Part shown: one piece after another, positions 17,645 through 26,153 of the stretch
How the letters are laid out: each line of letters begins with the position of its first letter
How positions within the stretch are numbered: position 1 is the first letter of the stretch
Assembly (NCBI RefSeq): GCF_000282475.1
Contig: NZ_AKJF01000126.1
Span: 1-35,280, forward strand
Length of the DNA: 35,280 nt
Source: Pseudomonas sp. GM78
Lineage (GTDB): Bacteria; Pseudomonadota; Gammaproteobacteria; Pseudomonadales; Pseudomonadaceae
Direction: 5' to 3'
Notes under the pieces: model-generated
Seen by the model: only the letters and a program-made list of their open reading frames with translations
What the model was told of the DNA's origin: nothing
Database searches by the model: none
Translations under genes and position numbers: made by a program

Positions 17645-19282
17645 ATGGCGACGTGCGGCGAAGTATTGGTCAAGTTACTCGAAGGTTACGGAGTCGAGCA
17701 GGTATTCGGCATTCCCGGGGTTCACACCGTGGAGCTGTATCGCGGGCTGGCCCGTTCGAGCATCAACCACGTCACCCCGCGTCACGAGCAGGGCGCCGGC
17801 TTCATGGCTGACGGCTATGCCCGCACCAGCGGCAAGCCGGGTGTGTGCTTCATCATCACCGGCCCTGGCATGACCAACATCACCACCGCGATGGGCCAGG
17901 CGTATGCCGATTCGATCCCGATGCTGGTGATCTCCAGCGTACAGACCCGGAACCAGCTGGGCGGCGGTCGCGGCAAGCTCCACGAACTGCCGAACCAGAG
18001 TGCACTGGTCGGTGGCGTGGCGGCGTTCTCCCATACCCTGATGTCGGCGTCTGAATTGCCGGGCGTTTTGGCCCGCGCCTTCGCGCTGTTCCAGGCCGGT
18101 CGTCCGCGTCCGGTGCACATCGAAATTCCATTGGACGTACTGGTTGAAGAAGCCGACGACCTGCTCGCCAGTGTCCCGGTAAACATCGACCGCGCCGGTG
18201 CCGCACCGTCCGCCGTGAGCCGCATGACCGAGCTGCTGGCCGGGGCCAAGCGTCCGTTGATCCTCGCCGGTGGTGGCGCCATCGATGCCGCCGCCGAGCT
18301 GACCGAGTTGGCCGAACTGCTGGACGCGCCCGTCGCGCTGACCATCAATGCCAAGGGCATACTGCACTCCGCTCATCCGCTGCTGATCGGTTCGACCCAG
18401 AGCCTGGTCGCCACGCGCGCATTGGTCGCCGAGGCCGACGTGGTGCTGGCCATCGGTACCGAGCTGGCCGAGACCGACTACGACGTCACCTTCGCCGGTG
18501 GTTTCGAGATTCCTGGCAAGCTGCTGCGCGTCGACATCGATCCGGACCAGACCGTACGCAACTACCCGCCACACGTAGCCCTGGTAGCCGACTCGCGCAA
18601 TGCCGCCCAGGCCTTGCTCAGCGCGCTGTCGCACAAGCCGCTGGCCGAGCGCCGTAACGATTGGGGCCAGGTGCGCGCCGCCCGTTTGCGCGAAGAACTG
18701 GCCGCTACCTGGGATGCGCCGACCCTGGCCCAGACCCGTTTCCTGGAAACCGTTCTGCACGAACTGCCGAACGCGGTATTCGTCGGCGATTCGACCCAAC
18801 CGGTGTATACCGGCAACCTGACCTTCAACCCGGAACGCCCGCGTCGCTGGTTCAACTCCTCCACAGGCTACGGCACCCTCGGCTACGCCTTGCCGGCGGC
18901 GATCGGCGCCTGGTTGGGCGGCACCGTCGAAGGCGGCGCCCGCCCGCCAGTGGTGTGCCTGATCGGCGACGGTGGCCTGCAGTTCACCCTGCCGGAACTG
19001 GCCAGCGCCGTTGAAGCGCGCACCCCGGTGATCGTGCTGCTGTGGAATAACCAGGGTTACGAAGAGATCAAGAAGTACATGGTCAACCGTGCCATCGAGC
19101 CGGTGGGCGTGGACATCTACACCCCGGACTTCATCGGTGTGGCCAAGGCTTTGGGTTGCGCTGCCGAGGCGGTCAACGGTGTTGAACAACTGCGTACGGC
19201 ATTGCGTGTGGCCACCGATCGCCAGGGTCCGACCCTGATTGAAATCGATCAGACCGAGTGGACGAAGGCGGTGTCGAAATGA
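17645..19282 (+). CDS. Thiamine-diphosphate 2-keto acid decarboxylase, AruI-like (5-guanidino-2-oxopentanoate decarboxylase)
   Basis: A 545-aa three-domain ThDP enzyme. The N-terminal PYR domain carries the catalytic glutamate Glu48 in PRHEQGAGFMADGYAR. A central FAD-type fold follows, and the C-terminal PP domain binds the cofactor through GDG (441-443) and NN (468-469), a GDG-X24-NN motif. It resembles acetolactate synthase large subunits, but no small subunit is present. The FGIPGVHTVELYRGL opening and the coupled aldehyde dehydrogenase fit AruI, which decarboxylates 2-ketoarginine to 4-guanidinobutyraldehyde in the arginine transaminase pathway. I chose the ATG at 17645 (AGGG site, MATCGEVLVKLLE). 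It overlaps the next gene by 4 nt. No transaminase (AruH) is in the window, so other 2-oxo acids remain possible. Confidence 0.8.
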   Translation: MATCGEVLVKLLEGYGVEQVFGIPGVHTVELYRGLARSSINHVTPRHEQGAGFMADGYARTSGKPGVCFIITGPGMTNITTAMGQAYADSIPMLVISSVQTRNQLGGGRGKLHELPNQSALVGGVAAFSHTLMSASELPGVLARAFALFQAGRPRPVHIEIPLDVLVEEADDLLASVPVNIDRAGAAPSAVSRMTELLAGAKRPLILAGGGAIDAAAELTELAELLDAPVALTINAKGILHSAHPLLIGSTQSLVATRALVAEADVVLAIGTELAETDYDVTFAGGFEIPGKLLRVDIDPDQTVRNYPPHVALVADSRNAAQALLSALSHKPLAERRNDWGQVRAARLREELAATWDAPTLAQTRFLETVLHELPNAVFVGDSTQPVYTGNLTFNPERPRRWFNSSTGYGTLGYALPAAIGAWLGGTVEGGARPPVVCLIGDGGLQFTLPELASAVEARTPVIVLLWNNQGYEEIKKYMVNRAIEPVGVDIYTPDFIGVAKALGCAAEAVNGVEQLRTALRVATDRQGPTLIEIDQTEWTKAVSK

Positions 19283-20739
19283 GCTTTTCTGCGATTTTTC
19301 CGACGACTCTGGACGGCCTTTTCATCGAGGGTAAATGGTCGGCGGGCGACGAACATCTGCGCGTGATCAACCCGGCCACCGAAGCGCTGTTGACCACGGT
19401 CAACGGCGGTGACGAACGCGCCGTCGACCTGGCCGTGGGCGCGGCAACCAAGGCTTTCGGCGCCTGGTCGCAAACCAGCGGCGCCGAGCGCGGTGCGATC
19501 CTGCGCAAGATTGCCCAGGGCGTGCAGGCCGGTCGCGAGCGCCTGATGCACTTGCAGTCGAGCAACAACGGCAAACCATTGTTCGAAGCGGCCATCGACG
19601 TCGATGACGTGATCGCCACGTTCGAGTACTACGCCAGTCTGGCCGAAGGCCTGGACGCGAAACAGGACAGCCCGGTTGAACTGCCGACCGACGATTTCAG
19701 TGCGCGCCTGCGTCGTGAGCCTTGCGGTGTGGTCGGCCTGATCGTGCCGTGGAACTTCCCGATGGTCACCACCGCGTGGAAGCTCGCCCCGGCCCTGGCC
19801 GCCGGTTGCTGCGTGGTGCTCAAGCCCTCGGAAGTGACGCCGCTGCCGGAACTGGAACTGGCGACGATCATTGCCCAGGCCGGCTTGCCGGCCGGTGTGT
19901 TCAACCTGGTGTGCGGCACCGGCCTGGCCGTTGGTGCACCGCTGTCGGCGGACCCGCGTATCGCCAAGGTGTCGTTCACCGGCAGCAACGCGGTGGGCGT
20001 GCAGGTCATGCAACGGGCTGCGGAAACCGTCAAGGGCGTGAGCCTGGAACTGGGCGGCAAATCCTCCTTGCTGGTGCTGGCCGATGCCGACCTCGACCTG
20101 GCGGTGGAAGTGGCCTGCGGTGGCGGTTTCTTCAACGCCGGCCAGATGTGCTCCGCCACCAGCCGCGTGCTGGTCGCCGATGAGCTGGCCGATGAATTCC
20201 TCAGCCGGGTGAAGGCCCGCGCCGAAGCCATTCGCGTGGCCGACCCGTTCGACCCGAACGTGGAGATGGGCGCGCTGGTCAATCAGGCGCAATACCAACG
20301 CGTGCTCGGCCACATCGATCGCGGCTTGAGCGCTGGCGCCAAACTGGTTTGCGGCGGCAATCGCCCGGCAGACCTGCCGCGCGGATATTTTTTGCAGCCG
20401 ACCGTCTTCACCGACGTGCCCCTCGACAGTGCGCTGTGGTGCGAAGAGATTTTCGGCCCGGTGATTTGCGTACGCCGTTTTGCCACCGAAGCCGAAGCGA
20501 TTGCCTTGGCCAACGACAGCCAGTTCGGCCTGGTCGCCAGCGTCGTTACGCGTAACGCCGAAACGGCGGACCGCGTCGCCAACGCTTTGCAGGCGGGGCT
20601 TGTATGGATCAATGCGCCGCAAGTGATCTTCCCGCAGACCGCTTGGGGTGGCTACAAGCAGAGCAGCATCGGCCGCGAATTGGGGCCGTGGGGCTTGCAG
20701 GCTTTCCAGGAAATCAAGCACGTGATTCGCGCCGTCTGA
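19279..20739 (+). CDS. Aldehyde dehydrogenase (NAD-dependent, ALDH superfamily)
   Basis: A 486-aa aldehyde dehydrogenase with all core residues: Asn159 (VPWNFP), Lys182 (LKPSEVTPLP), the nucleotide loop FTGSNAVG (233-240), Glu257 (LELGGKSS), and nucleophile Cys291 (NAGQMCSATSR). It most resembles betaine- and amino-aldehyde dehydrogenases. Its ATG overlaps the decarboxylase stop in ATGA (19279-19282), so translation is coupled. The natural reading is that it oxidises the aldehyde made by the decarboxylase, 4-guanidinobutyraldehyde if that enzyme is AruI-like. A 10-bp hairpin (20758-20782) follows 19 nt after the stop. Confidence 0.92.
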   Translation: MSFSAIFPTTLDGLFIEGKWSAGDEHLRVINPATEALLTTVNGGDERAVDLAVGAATKAFGAWSQTSGAERGAILRKIAQGVQAGRERLMHLQSSNNGKPLFEAAIDVDDVIATFEYYASLAEGLDAKQDSPVELPTDDFSARLRREPCGVVGLIVPWNFPMVTTAWKLAPALAAGCCVVLKPSEVTPLPELELATIIAQAGLPAGVFNLVCGTGLAVGAPLSADPRIAKVSFTGSNAVGVQVMQRAAETVKGVSLELGGKSSLLVLADADLDLAVEVACGGGFFNAGQMCSATSRVLVADELADEFLSRVKARAEAIRVADPFDPNVEMGALVNQAQYQRVLGHIDRGLSAGAKLVCGGNRPADLPRGYFLQPTVFTDVPLDSALWCEEIFGPVICVRRFATEAEAIALANDSQFGLVASVVTRNAETADRVANALQAGLVWINAPQVIFPQTAWGGYKQSSIGRELGPWGLQAFQEIKHVIRAV

Positions 20740-20757
20740 AGGCCCGAAAAAGGTCCG

Positions 20758-20782
20758 CGCATGCCTCCTGGTGAGGCATGCG
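20758..20782 (+). terminator. Hairpin after the aldehyde dehydrogenase gene
   Basis: Perfect 10-bp stem CGCATGCCTC/GAGGCATGCG with loop CTGGT. It is not followed by a proper T-run, so it is a weak terminator at best. The 217-nt gap to the binding-protein gene leaves room for a separate promoter. Confidence 0.55.
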
Positions 20783-20956
20783 TTGGCGTCATGGCTTCAA
20801 TGAATTTTTATCGATAGTCAGGTGTTTTACACGACCTCAGGATGAACCCGCTGGCTCAGTAAAGCCCCCGAAAATACGAGGGGTAACGCGGGTCCAGCCG
20901 CGCGGATGCAACAGTTTCGACCTGCCTTATACCTACAAAAACAAAGGGAGTCCGTA

Positions 20957-22060
20957 ATGGGCGAGCATGATCTGAACAGACGTCAATTCATCAAGACCGT
21001 GGGCGTAGCCTCGGTTGCCGCGGCGGCCATGAGCCTGCCGTTCGTCAAGGCCAATGCCAGCGACACGCGCTTTCAAGGCAAGACCCTGCGCCTGCTGACC
21101 TGGTCCGACGACACCGGCCTGGCTGCACTGCGCAACATCGCCGCGACCTTCGAAGACAAGTACGGCTGCAAGGTCATCGCCGACCGCACCGGCAGTACTT
21201 CGGAAATGGTCGCCAAACTCAAGGCCGGCGGTGATCGTCCGCAATACGACATCATCACCCTGGCCGGCGTCGGCGCCGAAGGCCTGGCCGCCGCCAACCT
21301 GCTGGAAAAACCCGACCTCAACCGCATTCCCAACCTGGTCGACGTACCGGAAAAATACCGCACCGGCGCCAATGGCCACGGCATCGGTTACCTGCTCTGG
21401 TGCAACAGCCTGGTCTACAGCACGCGCACCATCAAGGAAGCGCCGAACAGCTACGCCGCCCTGTGGGACGCCGACCTGTCGCCGAACATCTTCCTGCCGC
21501 CGCCGAACTGGACCGAGGCCATGGACCTGATCATCATCGCCGCCAAACTGGCCGGTGGTGATGAGCACAACATTGAGCCTGGCTTCAAGAAACTCGCCGA
21601 GCTCAAGGATCGTGTGGTGACCCTGGGCGAGAACCCTAACCAGATTGCCGAGCTGTTCCGCACCGGCTCCCTGGACATGGGCGGCCTGTACGCCCCGGCG
21701 TTTTTCCCGAAACAGATTCGCGATCCGAACTACGGCCTGGGTGCCACCTTCGGCATGAAGGAAGGTTTCTACACCGACCTGATGCTCTCGGTGATGCCGA
21801 AGAATCGCCCCGGCGATACCGACCTGACCTACGCCTTCATCAACCACTCCCTGGACCCGCTGGTGCAGGGCAAGATGGCTGAAGATATCTACAACGGCCC
21901 GGTCAACGCCAAGGCGATTATCTCCGCCGAAGCGCGCAAGAGCCCGTTCATCCTCACGCCTGAGCAGATTGCCGAGAAGGCGATCATGCACGACAACGCC
22001 TTCCTGGCCACCGTGCATGACCAATGGATTCGTCGTTACACGGAAATCTTTTCTTCCTGA
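20957..22060 (+). CDS. ABC transporter substrate-binding protein (polyamine-type, Tat-exported)
   Basis: A 367-aa periplasmic binding protein of the PotD/PotF family (KTLRLLTWSDDTGLAALRNIAATFEDKYGCKV, then a lobe with GGLYAPAFFPKQ). The N-terminus is a twin-arginine signal: NRRQFIKTVG, a hydrophobic stretch VASVAAAAMSLPF, and ANASD near the cleavage site. It should therefore be folded in the cytoplasm before export. The ATG at 20957 has an AAAGGGAG site. It leads the import cluster; a REP element separates it from the permeases. The ligand is not deducible from sequence; polyamine or guanidino compounds are inferred from family and neighbours. Confidence 0.9.
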   Translation: MGEHDLNRRQFIKTVGVASVAAAAMSLPFVKANASDTRFQGKTLRLLTWSDDTGLAALRNIAATFEDKYGCKVIADRTGSTSEMVAKLKAGGDRPQYDIITLAGVGAEGLAAANLLEKPDLNRIPNLVDVPEKYRTGANGHGIGYLLWCNSLVYSTRTIKEAPNSYAALWDADLSPNIFLPPPNWTEAMDLIIIAAKLAGGDEHNIEPGFKKLAELKDRVVTLGENPNQIAELFRTGSLDMGGLYAPAFFPKQIRDPNYGLGATFGMKEGFYTDLMLSVMPKNRPGDTDLTYAFINHSLDPLVQGKMAEDIYNGPVNAKAIISAEARKSPFILTPEQIAEKAIMHDNAFLATVHDQWIRRYTEIFSS

Positions 22061-22097
22061 TCGTGTGACGAACACAAGTTTTTAGAACACCGCAAAA

Positions 22098-22192
22098 CCC
22101 TGTGGGAGCGGGCTTGCCCGCGATGACGGCCGTCCTGTCAACAATGATGGGACTGACAGACCGCTATCGCTGGCAAGCCAGCTCCCACAGGG
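22098..22192. repeat. Chimeric REP doublet inside the ABC transporter cluster
   Basis: Outer arms CCCTGTGGGAGC (22098-22109) and GCTCCCACAGGG (22181-22192) are perfect. The inner parts belong to different REP subtypes: GGGCTTGCCCGCGAT on the left, ATCGCTGGCAAGCCAG on the right. It lies between the binding-protein gene and the first permease gene. Confidence 0.88.
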
Positions 22193-22253
22193 ACCGAATG
22201 CGGTTTCAGGATTTGTGTTCGCCAGCAGCTTTCCATTGACGAGACCCTTTGCT

Positions 22254-23162
22254 ATGGAACACCAACCTTTGACCCATTCGGTCAGCGTCGCTGAGCCGCG
22301 CCCGAATCGGGGTGTTTCGCCGACGGCCCGTGCCTGGTTTTTCCTCACGCCGTCGATGCTGTTTCTGGGCGTGCTGATTGCCGCCAGTCTGCTGGTGCTG
22401 CGCATGAGCGTGGGCACCAAGGGCGCGGAATGGTCCGGGTTCAGCCTGGCCAGCTACGCCCAATTGCTCGAGCCCTACTACCTCAAATCGCTGATGCTGA
22501 CCCTGCGCCTGGCGCTGATCAGCGCGGTGATCGCGGTGATACTGGCGATCCCGGTGGCCTACACCATGTCACGCCTGACTTCGCCGTTCGTGCGGCGGAT
22601 CTTCCTCGCCGCGGTGCTGTTGCCGTTGCTGGTCAACCTGCTGCTGCAAAGCTACGGCTGGCTGGTGATTCTCGGTCCTGGCGGCATGCTCAACCAGGCA
22701 CTGATGGGCCTGGGCCTGATCAAGCGCCCGATCATGCTGCTGTACAACCAGAACGGCGTACTGATGGGGCTGGTGCAAACCGCCTTCCCACTGGCCGTGT
22801 TGCCAATTGCCAGCGCCATGCGCGGCGTCGCCCGCAGCTACGAAGAAGCCGCCGCCACCCTGGGCGCCAGTCGCCTGCAGGTGTTCCGCCAGGTGGTGCT
22901 GCCGATGAGCCTACCGGGGATCATCACCGGTGCGACGCTGGTCTTTGCCTACAACGCCAGCAGCTTCGTGGTGCCGCTGCTGCTCGGTGGTCGTCGCGTA
23001 CCGATGCTGGCGGTGATGGTGCACGACCAGATCGCCCCGCTGATGAACTGGCCCGCCGCATCCGCGGCCGGTGTGGTGCTGATCGTCACGACCCTCGCGA
23101 TCATGACCCTGTCCGAATACATCACTGGCCGTCGTCGGCGCATGCTGGAGGCTTCGCAATGA
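22254..23162 (+). CDS. ABC transporter permease 1 (PotB/PotH-like)
   Basis: A 302-aa inner-membrane permease with about six transmembrane segments. It carries the EAA loop EEAAATLGASRLQVFRQVVLP, which contacts the ATPase. After the N-terminal tail (MEHQPLTHSVSVAEP) the first segment begins near residue 27. The ATG at 22254 follows GAGACCC, a modest ribosome site; longer frames upstream run into the REP element. It overlaps the second permease by 4 nt (ATGA). It is part of the polyamine-type importer. Confidence 0.9.
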   Translation: MEHQPLTHSVSVAEPRPNRGVSPTARAWFFLTPSMLFLGVLIAASLLVLRMSVGTKGAEWSGFSLASYAQLLEPYYLKSLMLTLRLALISAVIAVILAIPVAYTMSRLTSPFVRRIFLAAVLLPLLVNLLLQSYGWLVILGPGGMLNQALMGLGLIKRPIMLLYNQNGVLMGLVQTAFPLAVLPIASAMRGVARSYEEAAATLGASRLQVFRQVVLPMSLPGIITGATLVFAYNASSFVVPLLLGGRRVPMLAVMVHDQIAPLMNWPAASAAGVVLIVTTLAIMTLSEYITGRRRRMLEASQ

Positions 23163-24007
23163 GTACCCTGATCAAGAAGCGCCAGTCGTTGTTGCCAGGT
23201 GATACCGGCAAGTTCGCCGGCATCCTCTCGGGCTTCATCCTGCTGCTGGCGGTGTTGCCGATCCTGACCATGATCGTCATGTCCTTCAGCGGCGCGTCGA
23301 ACCTCGACTTCCCGCCGAGCAGCTATAGCCTGCAATGGTACAAGGCCGCCTGGCACACCTTCGTGTCGCCGGATGCCAGCGATGTGCTGAGCCTGGGCAA
23401 GGCCATGTCCACCAGCCTGATGGTGGCGTGCCTGACCATGGTCTTCGCCACGCTTATCGCGGTGCCGGCGGCCTATGCGCTGACCCGTTGCGAGTTCCGT
23501 GGCAAGGCCGTGGCACTGCAACTGATGTCGTTGCCCCTGGTGTTCCCGATGGTGGTGCTGGGCCTGGCGTTGCTGCTGGTGTTCGACAGCCTGCCGTTCC
23601 AGATGACCACCTCGCGGCTGGTGATAGCCCACGTGATCCTGGCGTTGCCGTTCGTGGTGAAGAACTGCACGGCGGCCATGCTCTCGATCGGCAGCGAAGT
23701 CGAGGAGGCCGCGCAAATGCTCGGTGCTTCGCCGCTGCGGGCGATTGTCGACGTGGTGGTGCCGTTGATGAAGTCGGGGATCCTGGCGGGCATGCTGCTG
23801 GCGTTCATCGTATCGTTCAACGAATTCACCGTGACCTATTTCCTCTACACCATCGATGTGATGACCGTGCCGATCTGGATGTACAGCCGCACCGTGTCTT
23901 CGCTCGACCCAACCGTATTTTCGTTTGCCGTGCTGATCGTGCTGATCGACTTCGTCCTGATCTGGGCGCTGGAGAAGCTGGTTGGTGAAGGTGGCGTTTC
24001 GTTCTGA
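23159..24007 (+). CDS. ABC transporter permease 2 (PotC/PotI-like)
   Basis: A 282-aa partner permease with six predicted transmembrane segments and the EAA loop VEEAAQMLGASPLRAIVDVVVP. It starts at the ATG of the ATGA overlap with permease 1 (MSTLIKKRQSLLPGD). The open frame continues far upstream in the wrong frame over permease 1 and should not be used. PotC-like permeases typically start with a short basic tail and a first segment such as AGILSGFILLLAVLPILTM, as here. The ATPase follows after 16 nt. Confidence 0.91.
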   Translation: MSTLIKKRQSLLPGDTGKFAGILSGFILLLAVLPILTMIVMSFSGASNLDFPPSSYSLQWYKAAWHTFVSPDASDVLSLGKAMSTSLMVACLTMVFATLIAVPAAYALTRCEFRGKAVALQLMSLPLVFPMVVLGLALLLVFDSLPFQMTTSRLVIAHVILALPFVVKNCTAAMLSIGSEVEEAAQMLGASPLRAIVDVVVPLMKSGILAGMLLAFIVSFNEFTVTYFLYTIDVMTVPIWMYSRTVSSLDPTVFSFAVLIVLIDFVLIWALEKLVGEGGVSF

Positions 24008-24023
24008 TTTCTTGAGGTGCTTT

Positions 24024-25079
24024 ATGTCTGGTCTGATTCTGGAAAACGTCGAGAAACACTACGGCTCGGCCTGCGCGGTAAAAGATGTGAACCTGCATTT
24101 GCCCGAGGGCAAGCTGGTGTGTTTCCTCGGGCCCTCGGGCTGCGGTAAAACCACCTTGCTGCGGATGATCGCCGGGCTGGAAACCCTGACCGGTGGCGAG
24201 ATTCGCCTGGACGGCGAGGACATCGGCCAAACGCCTGCGCACCTGCGCAATTTCGGCATGGTGTTCCAGTCCCTGGCGCTGTTCCCGCACATGACCGTGG
24301 GCGAGAACATCGCTTATCCACTGAAACTGCGCGGGGTCAGCAAGGCGGATCAGCAGGCGCGGGTGGTGGAGTTGCTGGAATTGATCCAGCTGCAACCGAT
24401 GATCGATCGGCCGGTGGCGAAACTCTCCGGCGGCCAGCGTCAGCGCGTGGCGATTGCCCGGGCGATTGCCAATCACCCGAAAATCCTGTTGCTCGACGAA
24501 CCGCTGTCGGCGCTGGACGCCAAACTGCGTGAGTCGATGCAGGTGGAAATCCGTCAGCTGCAACAGCGCCTGAACATCACCACCATCATGGTGACTCACG
24601 ACCAACGCGAGGCCATGACCATGGCCGATATCGTCGTGGTGCTGGGCGAGCACCGGGTGCAGCAGGTGGGTACGCCCATCGAGATCTACCGTCACCCGGC
24701 CAACGAATTTGTTGCGGACTTCATCGGCTCGGGCAACATCTTCCCGGCCACGGCGCTGGGCAACGGCAAGGTCAGCTTGCCGGGCGGCGATGCGCTGCAA
24801 GTACCGATCTGCAGCAGCATTGTGGTCGGTGAAAAAGTGAAGATGCTGATTCGCCCGGAAGACCTGCAACTGTCGGCACCGCAAGCCACGGCGGGTAACC
24901 GTTTGCTGGGCAAGGTGACGTTCGTGCGCGATATCGGCGCGACCATCGAGACCACGGTCGAGTGTTCCGGGGTGTCGTTTACGGCATTGAGCACGCCGTG
25001 TCAGGGGATTGGCTTGAGCGTTGGGCATCCGGTGTCGGTGACGTTACCGGTGGAGGCTTGCCGCGTACTTGGCGCCTGA
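24024..25079 (+). CDS. ABC transporter ATP-binding protein (PotA/PotG-like)
   Basis: A 351-aa ATPase of the polyamine/iron/2-aminoethylphosphonate family. It has Walker A GPSGCGKTT (36-44, Lys42), Q-loop Gln82, the signature LSGGQRQR (134-141), Walker B ILLLDEP (154-160, Glu159), and the switch His192 (THDQREAMTM). The C-terminal third (from about 240) is a TOBE domain typical of these importers. The ATG at 24024 has TTGAGG upstream and starts MSGLILENVEKHYG. It is the last gene of the cluster and is followed by a strong 32-bp inverted repeat. Confidence 0.93.
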   Translation: MSGLILENVEKHYGSACAVKDVNLHLPEGKLVCFLGPSGCGKTTLLRMIAGLETLTGGEIRLDGEDIGQTPAHLRNFGMVFQSLALFPHMTVGENIAYPLKLRGVSKADQQARVVELLELIQLQPMIDRPVAKLSGGQRQRVAIARAIANHPKILLLDEPLSALDAKLRESMQVEIRQLQQRLNITTIMVTHDQREAMTMADIVVVLGEHRVQQVGTPIEIYRHPANEFVADFIGSGNIFPATALGNGKVSLPGGDALQVPICSSIVVGEKVKMLIRPEDLQLSAPQATAGNRLLGKVTFVRDIGATIETTVECSGVSFTALSTPCQGIGLSVGHPVSVTLPVEACRVLGA

Positions 25080-25102
25080 TCCGGATTTGATGTTGGCTTT
25101 GC

Positions 25103-25188
25103 TGGCCTCATCGCTGGCAAGCCAGCTCCCACAGTGATGTTTGGCGTTCACAAACCCTGTGGGAGCTGGCTTGCCAGCGATGAGGCCA
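25103..25188. repeat. REP doublet with 32-bp perfect arms
   Basis: Arms at 25103-25134 and 25157-25188 are exact inverted repeats of the GGGAGCTGGCTTGCCAGCGA type, enclosing 22 nt. It lies between the convergent ABC operon and AraC gene and may stop transcription from both sides. Confidence 0.93.
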
Positions 25189-25211
25189 TCAGCCACACAC
25201 TAAAACTTGGA

Positions 25212-26153
25212 TCAAACCGACAACCGCAACCGCGCCAGATCCCGCAATGGCGGCGCCCCGAACAACCGGCTGTACTCCCGGCTGAATTGCGAAGGGCTTT
25301 CATAACCCACCCGATACCCCGCCGCCGAAGCCTCCAGCCCTTCGGCCAACATCAGGCGCCGCGCCTCCTGCAGGCGCAGCTGCTTCTGATACTGCAACGG
25401 ACTCATCGCCGTCATCGCCTTGAAGCGGTGATGCAGGGTCGACACACTCAGGTTCACTTCCTTTGCCAGATCGTCGATGCGCAGCGGTTGCTCGAAATTA
25501 CCATTGAGCCACTTGATCGCCTGGCTGATGCGATGACTCTGGCTGTTGGCAATGGCGATTTCATACAGCCGGTGCCCCTGCTTGCTGCGTAGCAACCGGT
25601 AGAGAATTTCCCGGCGCACCAGCGGTGCGAGCATGGCGATGTCTTTCGGTGTGTCGAGCAACCTTGCAAGGCGCAGCACGGCGTCGAGCATTGCGCTGTC
25701 GAGTTGTTCGACATACAAGCCGCGCCCGGTCGGCCGGGTGGGCAAGCCGAGGGGGCCGGCGTCGGCGATCAGCGCAGTGATTTCCGCCGGGTCGATGTCC
25801 AGCCGCACCGCGAGGATCGGTTCTTCGACCGAAACATTCACCACCCGCCCACTGAGCGGCATCGAAACCGAGACCACCAGGTAATTCAGCGGGTCGTAAT
25901 TGAAGTACTCGTCGGCCAGGCGAACTTCCTTGCGACCCTGGGCCATGATGCACAACGCCGGTTGTGCAAGCACCGGGGCGAAATCGTGGTTCTGGCTGTG
26001 GCGCGACATGAACAGCGAGCCCACAGCGGTGGCATAAGTGCCATCTTCGGCGGTGTTGCGACGGATGATCGCCGCCAGTTCCGCGCGCTGCTTTTCCATG
26101 TCGGCGTCCAGCGGGGCTTGCGGCGGCTGTGAAAAGTGATCGAGAGACGACAT
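25212..26153 (-). CDS. AraC-family regulator (AraC_N type)
   Basis: A 313-aa regulator with an N-terminal AraC_N-like domain (QPALCIMAQGRKEVRLADEYFNYDPLNYLVVSVSMP, residues about 67-105) and a C-terminal double HTH (about 215-305). The first HTH is IDDLAKEVNLSVSTLHHRFKAM; the second contains SAAGYRVGYESPSQFSREYSRLFG. I chose the ATG at 26153 (MSSLDHFSQ), which has GAGG about 9 nt upstream; an ATG three codons earlier lies too close to that site. It stands alone. Targets are unknown; proteins of this type often control neighbouring oxidoreductases. Confidence 0.88.
   Translation of the reverse strand: MSSLDHFSQPPQAPLDADMEKQRAELAAIIRRNTAEDGTYATAVGSLFMSRHSQNHDFAPVLAQPALCIMAQGRKEVRLADEYFNYDPLNYLVVSVSMPLSGRVVNVSVEEPILAVRLDIDPAEITALIADAGPLGLPTRPTGRGLYVEQLDSAMLDAVLRLARLLDTPKDIAMLAPLVRREILYRLLRSKQGHRLYEIAIANSQSHRISQAIKWLNGNFEQPLRIDDLAKEVNLSVSTLHHRFKAMTAMSPLQYQKQLRLQEARRLMLAEGLEASAAGYRVGYESPSQFSREYSRLFGAPPLRDLARLRLSV

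Noticed and set aside
17675-19189. Long minus-strand frame opposite the decarboxylase gene
   Set aside because: Same codon-bias shadow; the plus-strand protein has all catalytic motifs.
17645-19282. Acetolactate synthase large subunit (ilvB)
   Set aside because: There is no small-subunit gene beside it. Coupling to an aldehyde dehydrogenase and the family-like N-terminus favour a decarboxylase.
19249-20721. 490-codon minus-strand frame opposite the aldehyde dehydrogenase
   Set aside because: Shadow frame. The plus-strand protein has intact catalytic Cys and Glu.
22430-23158. Long upstream extension of permease 2
   Set aside because: The extension overlaps permease 1 in another frame. The ATGA overlap gives the natural start at 23159.
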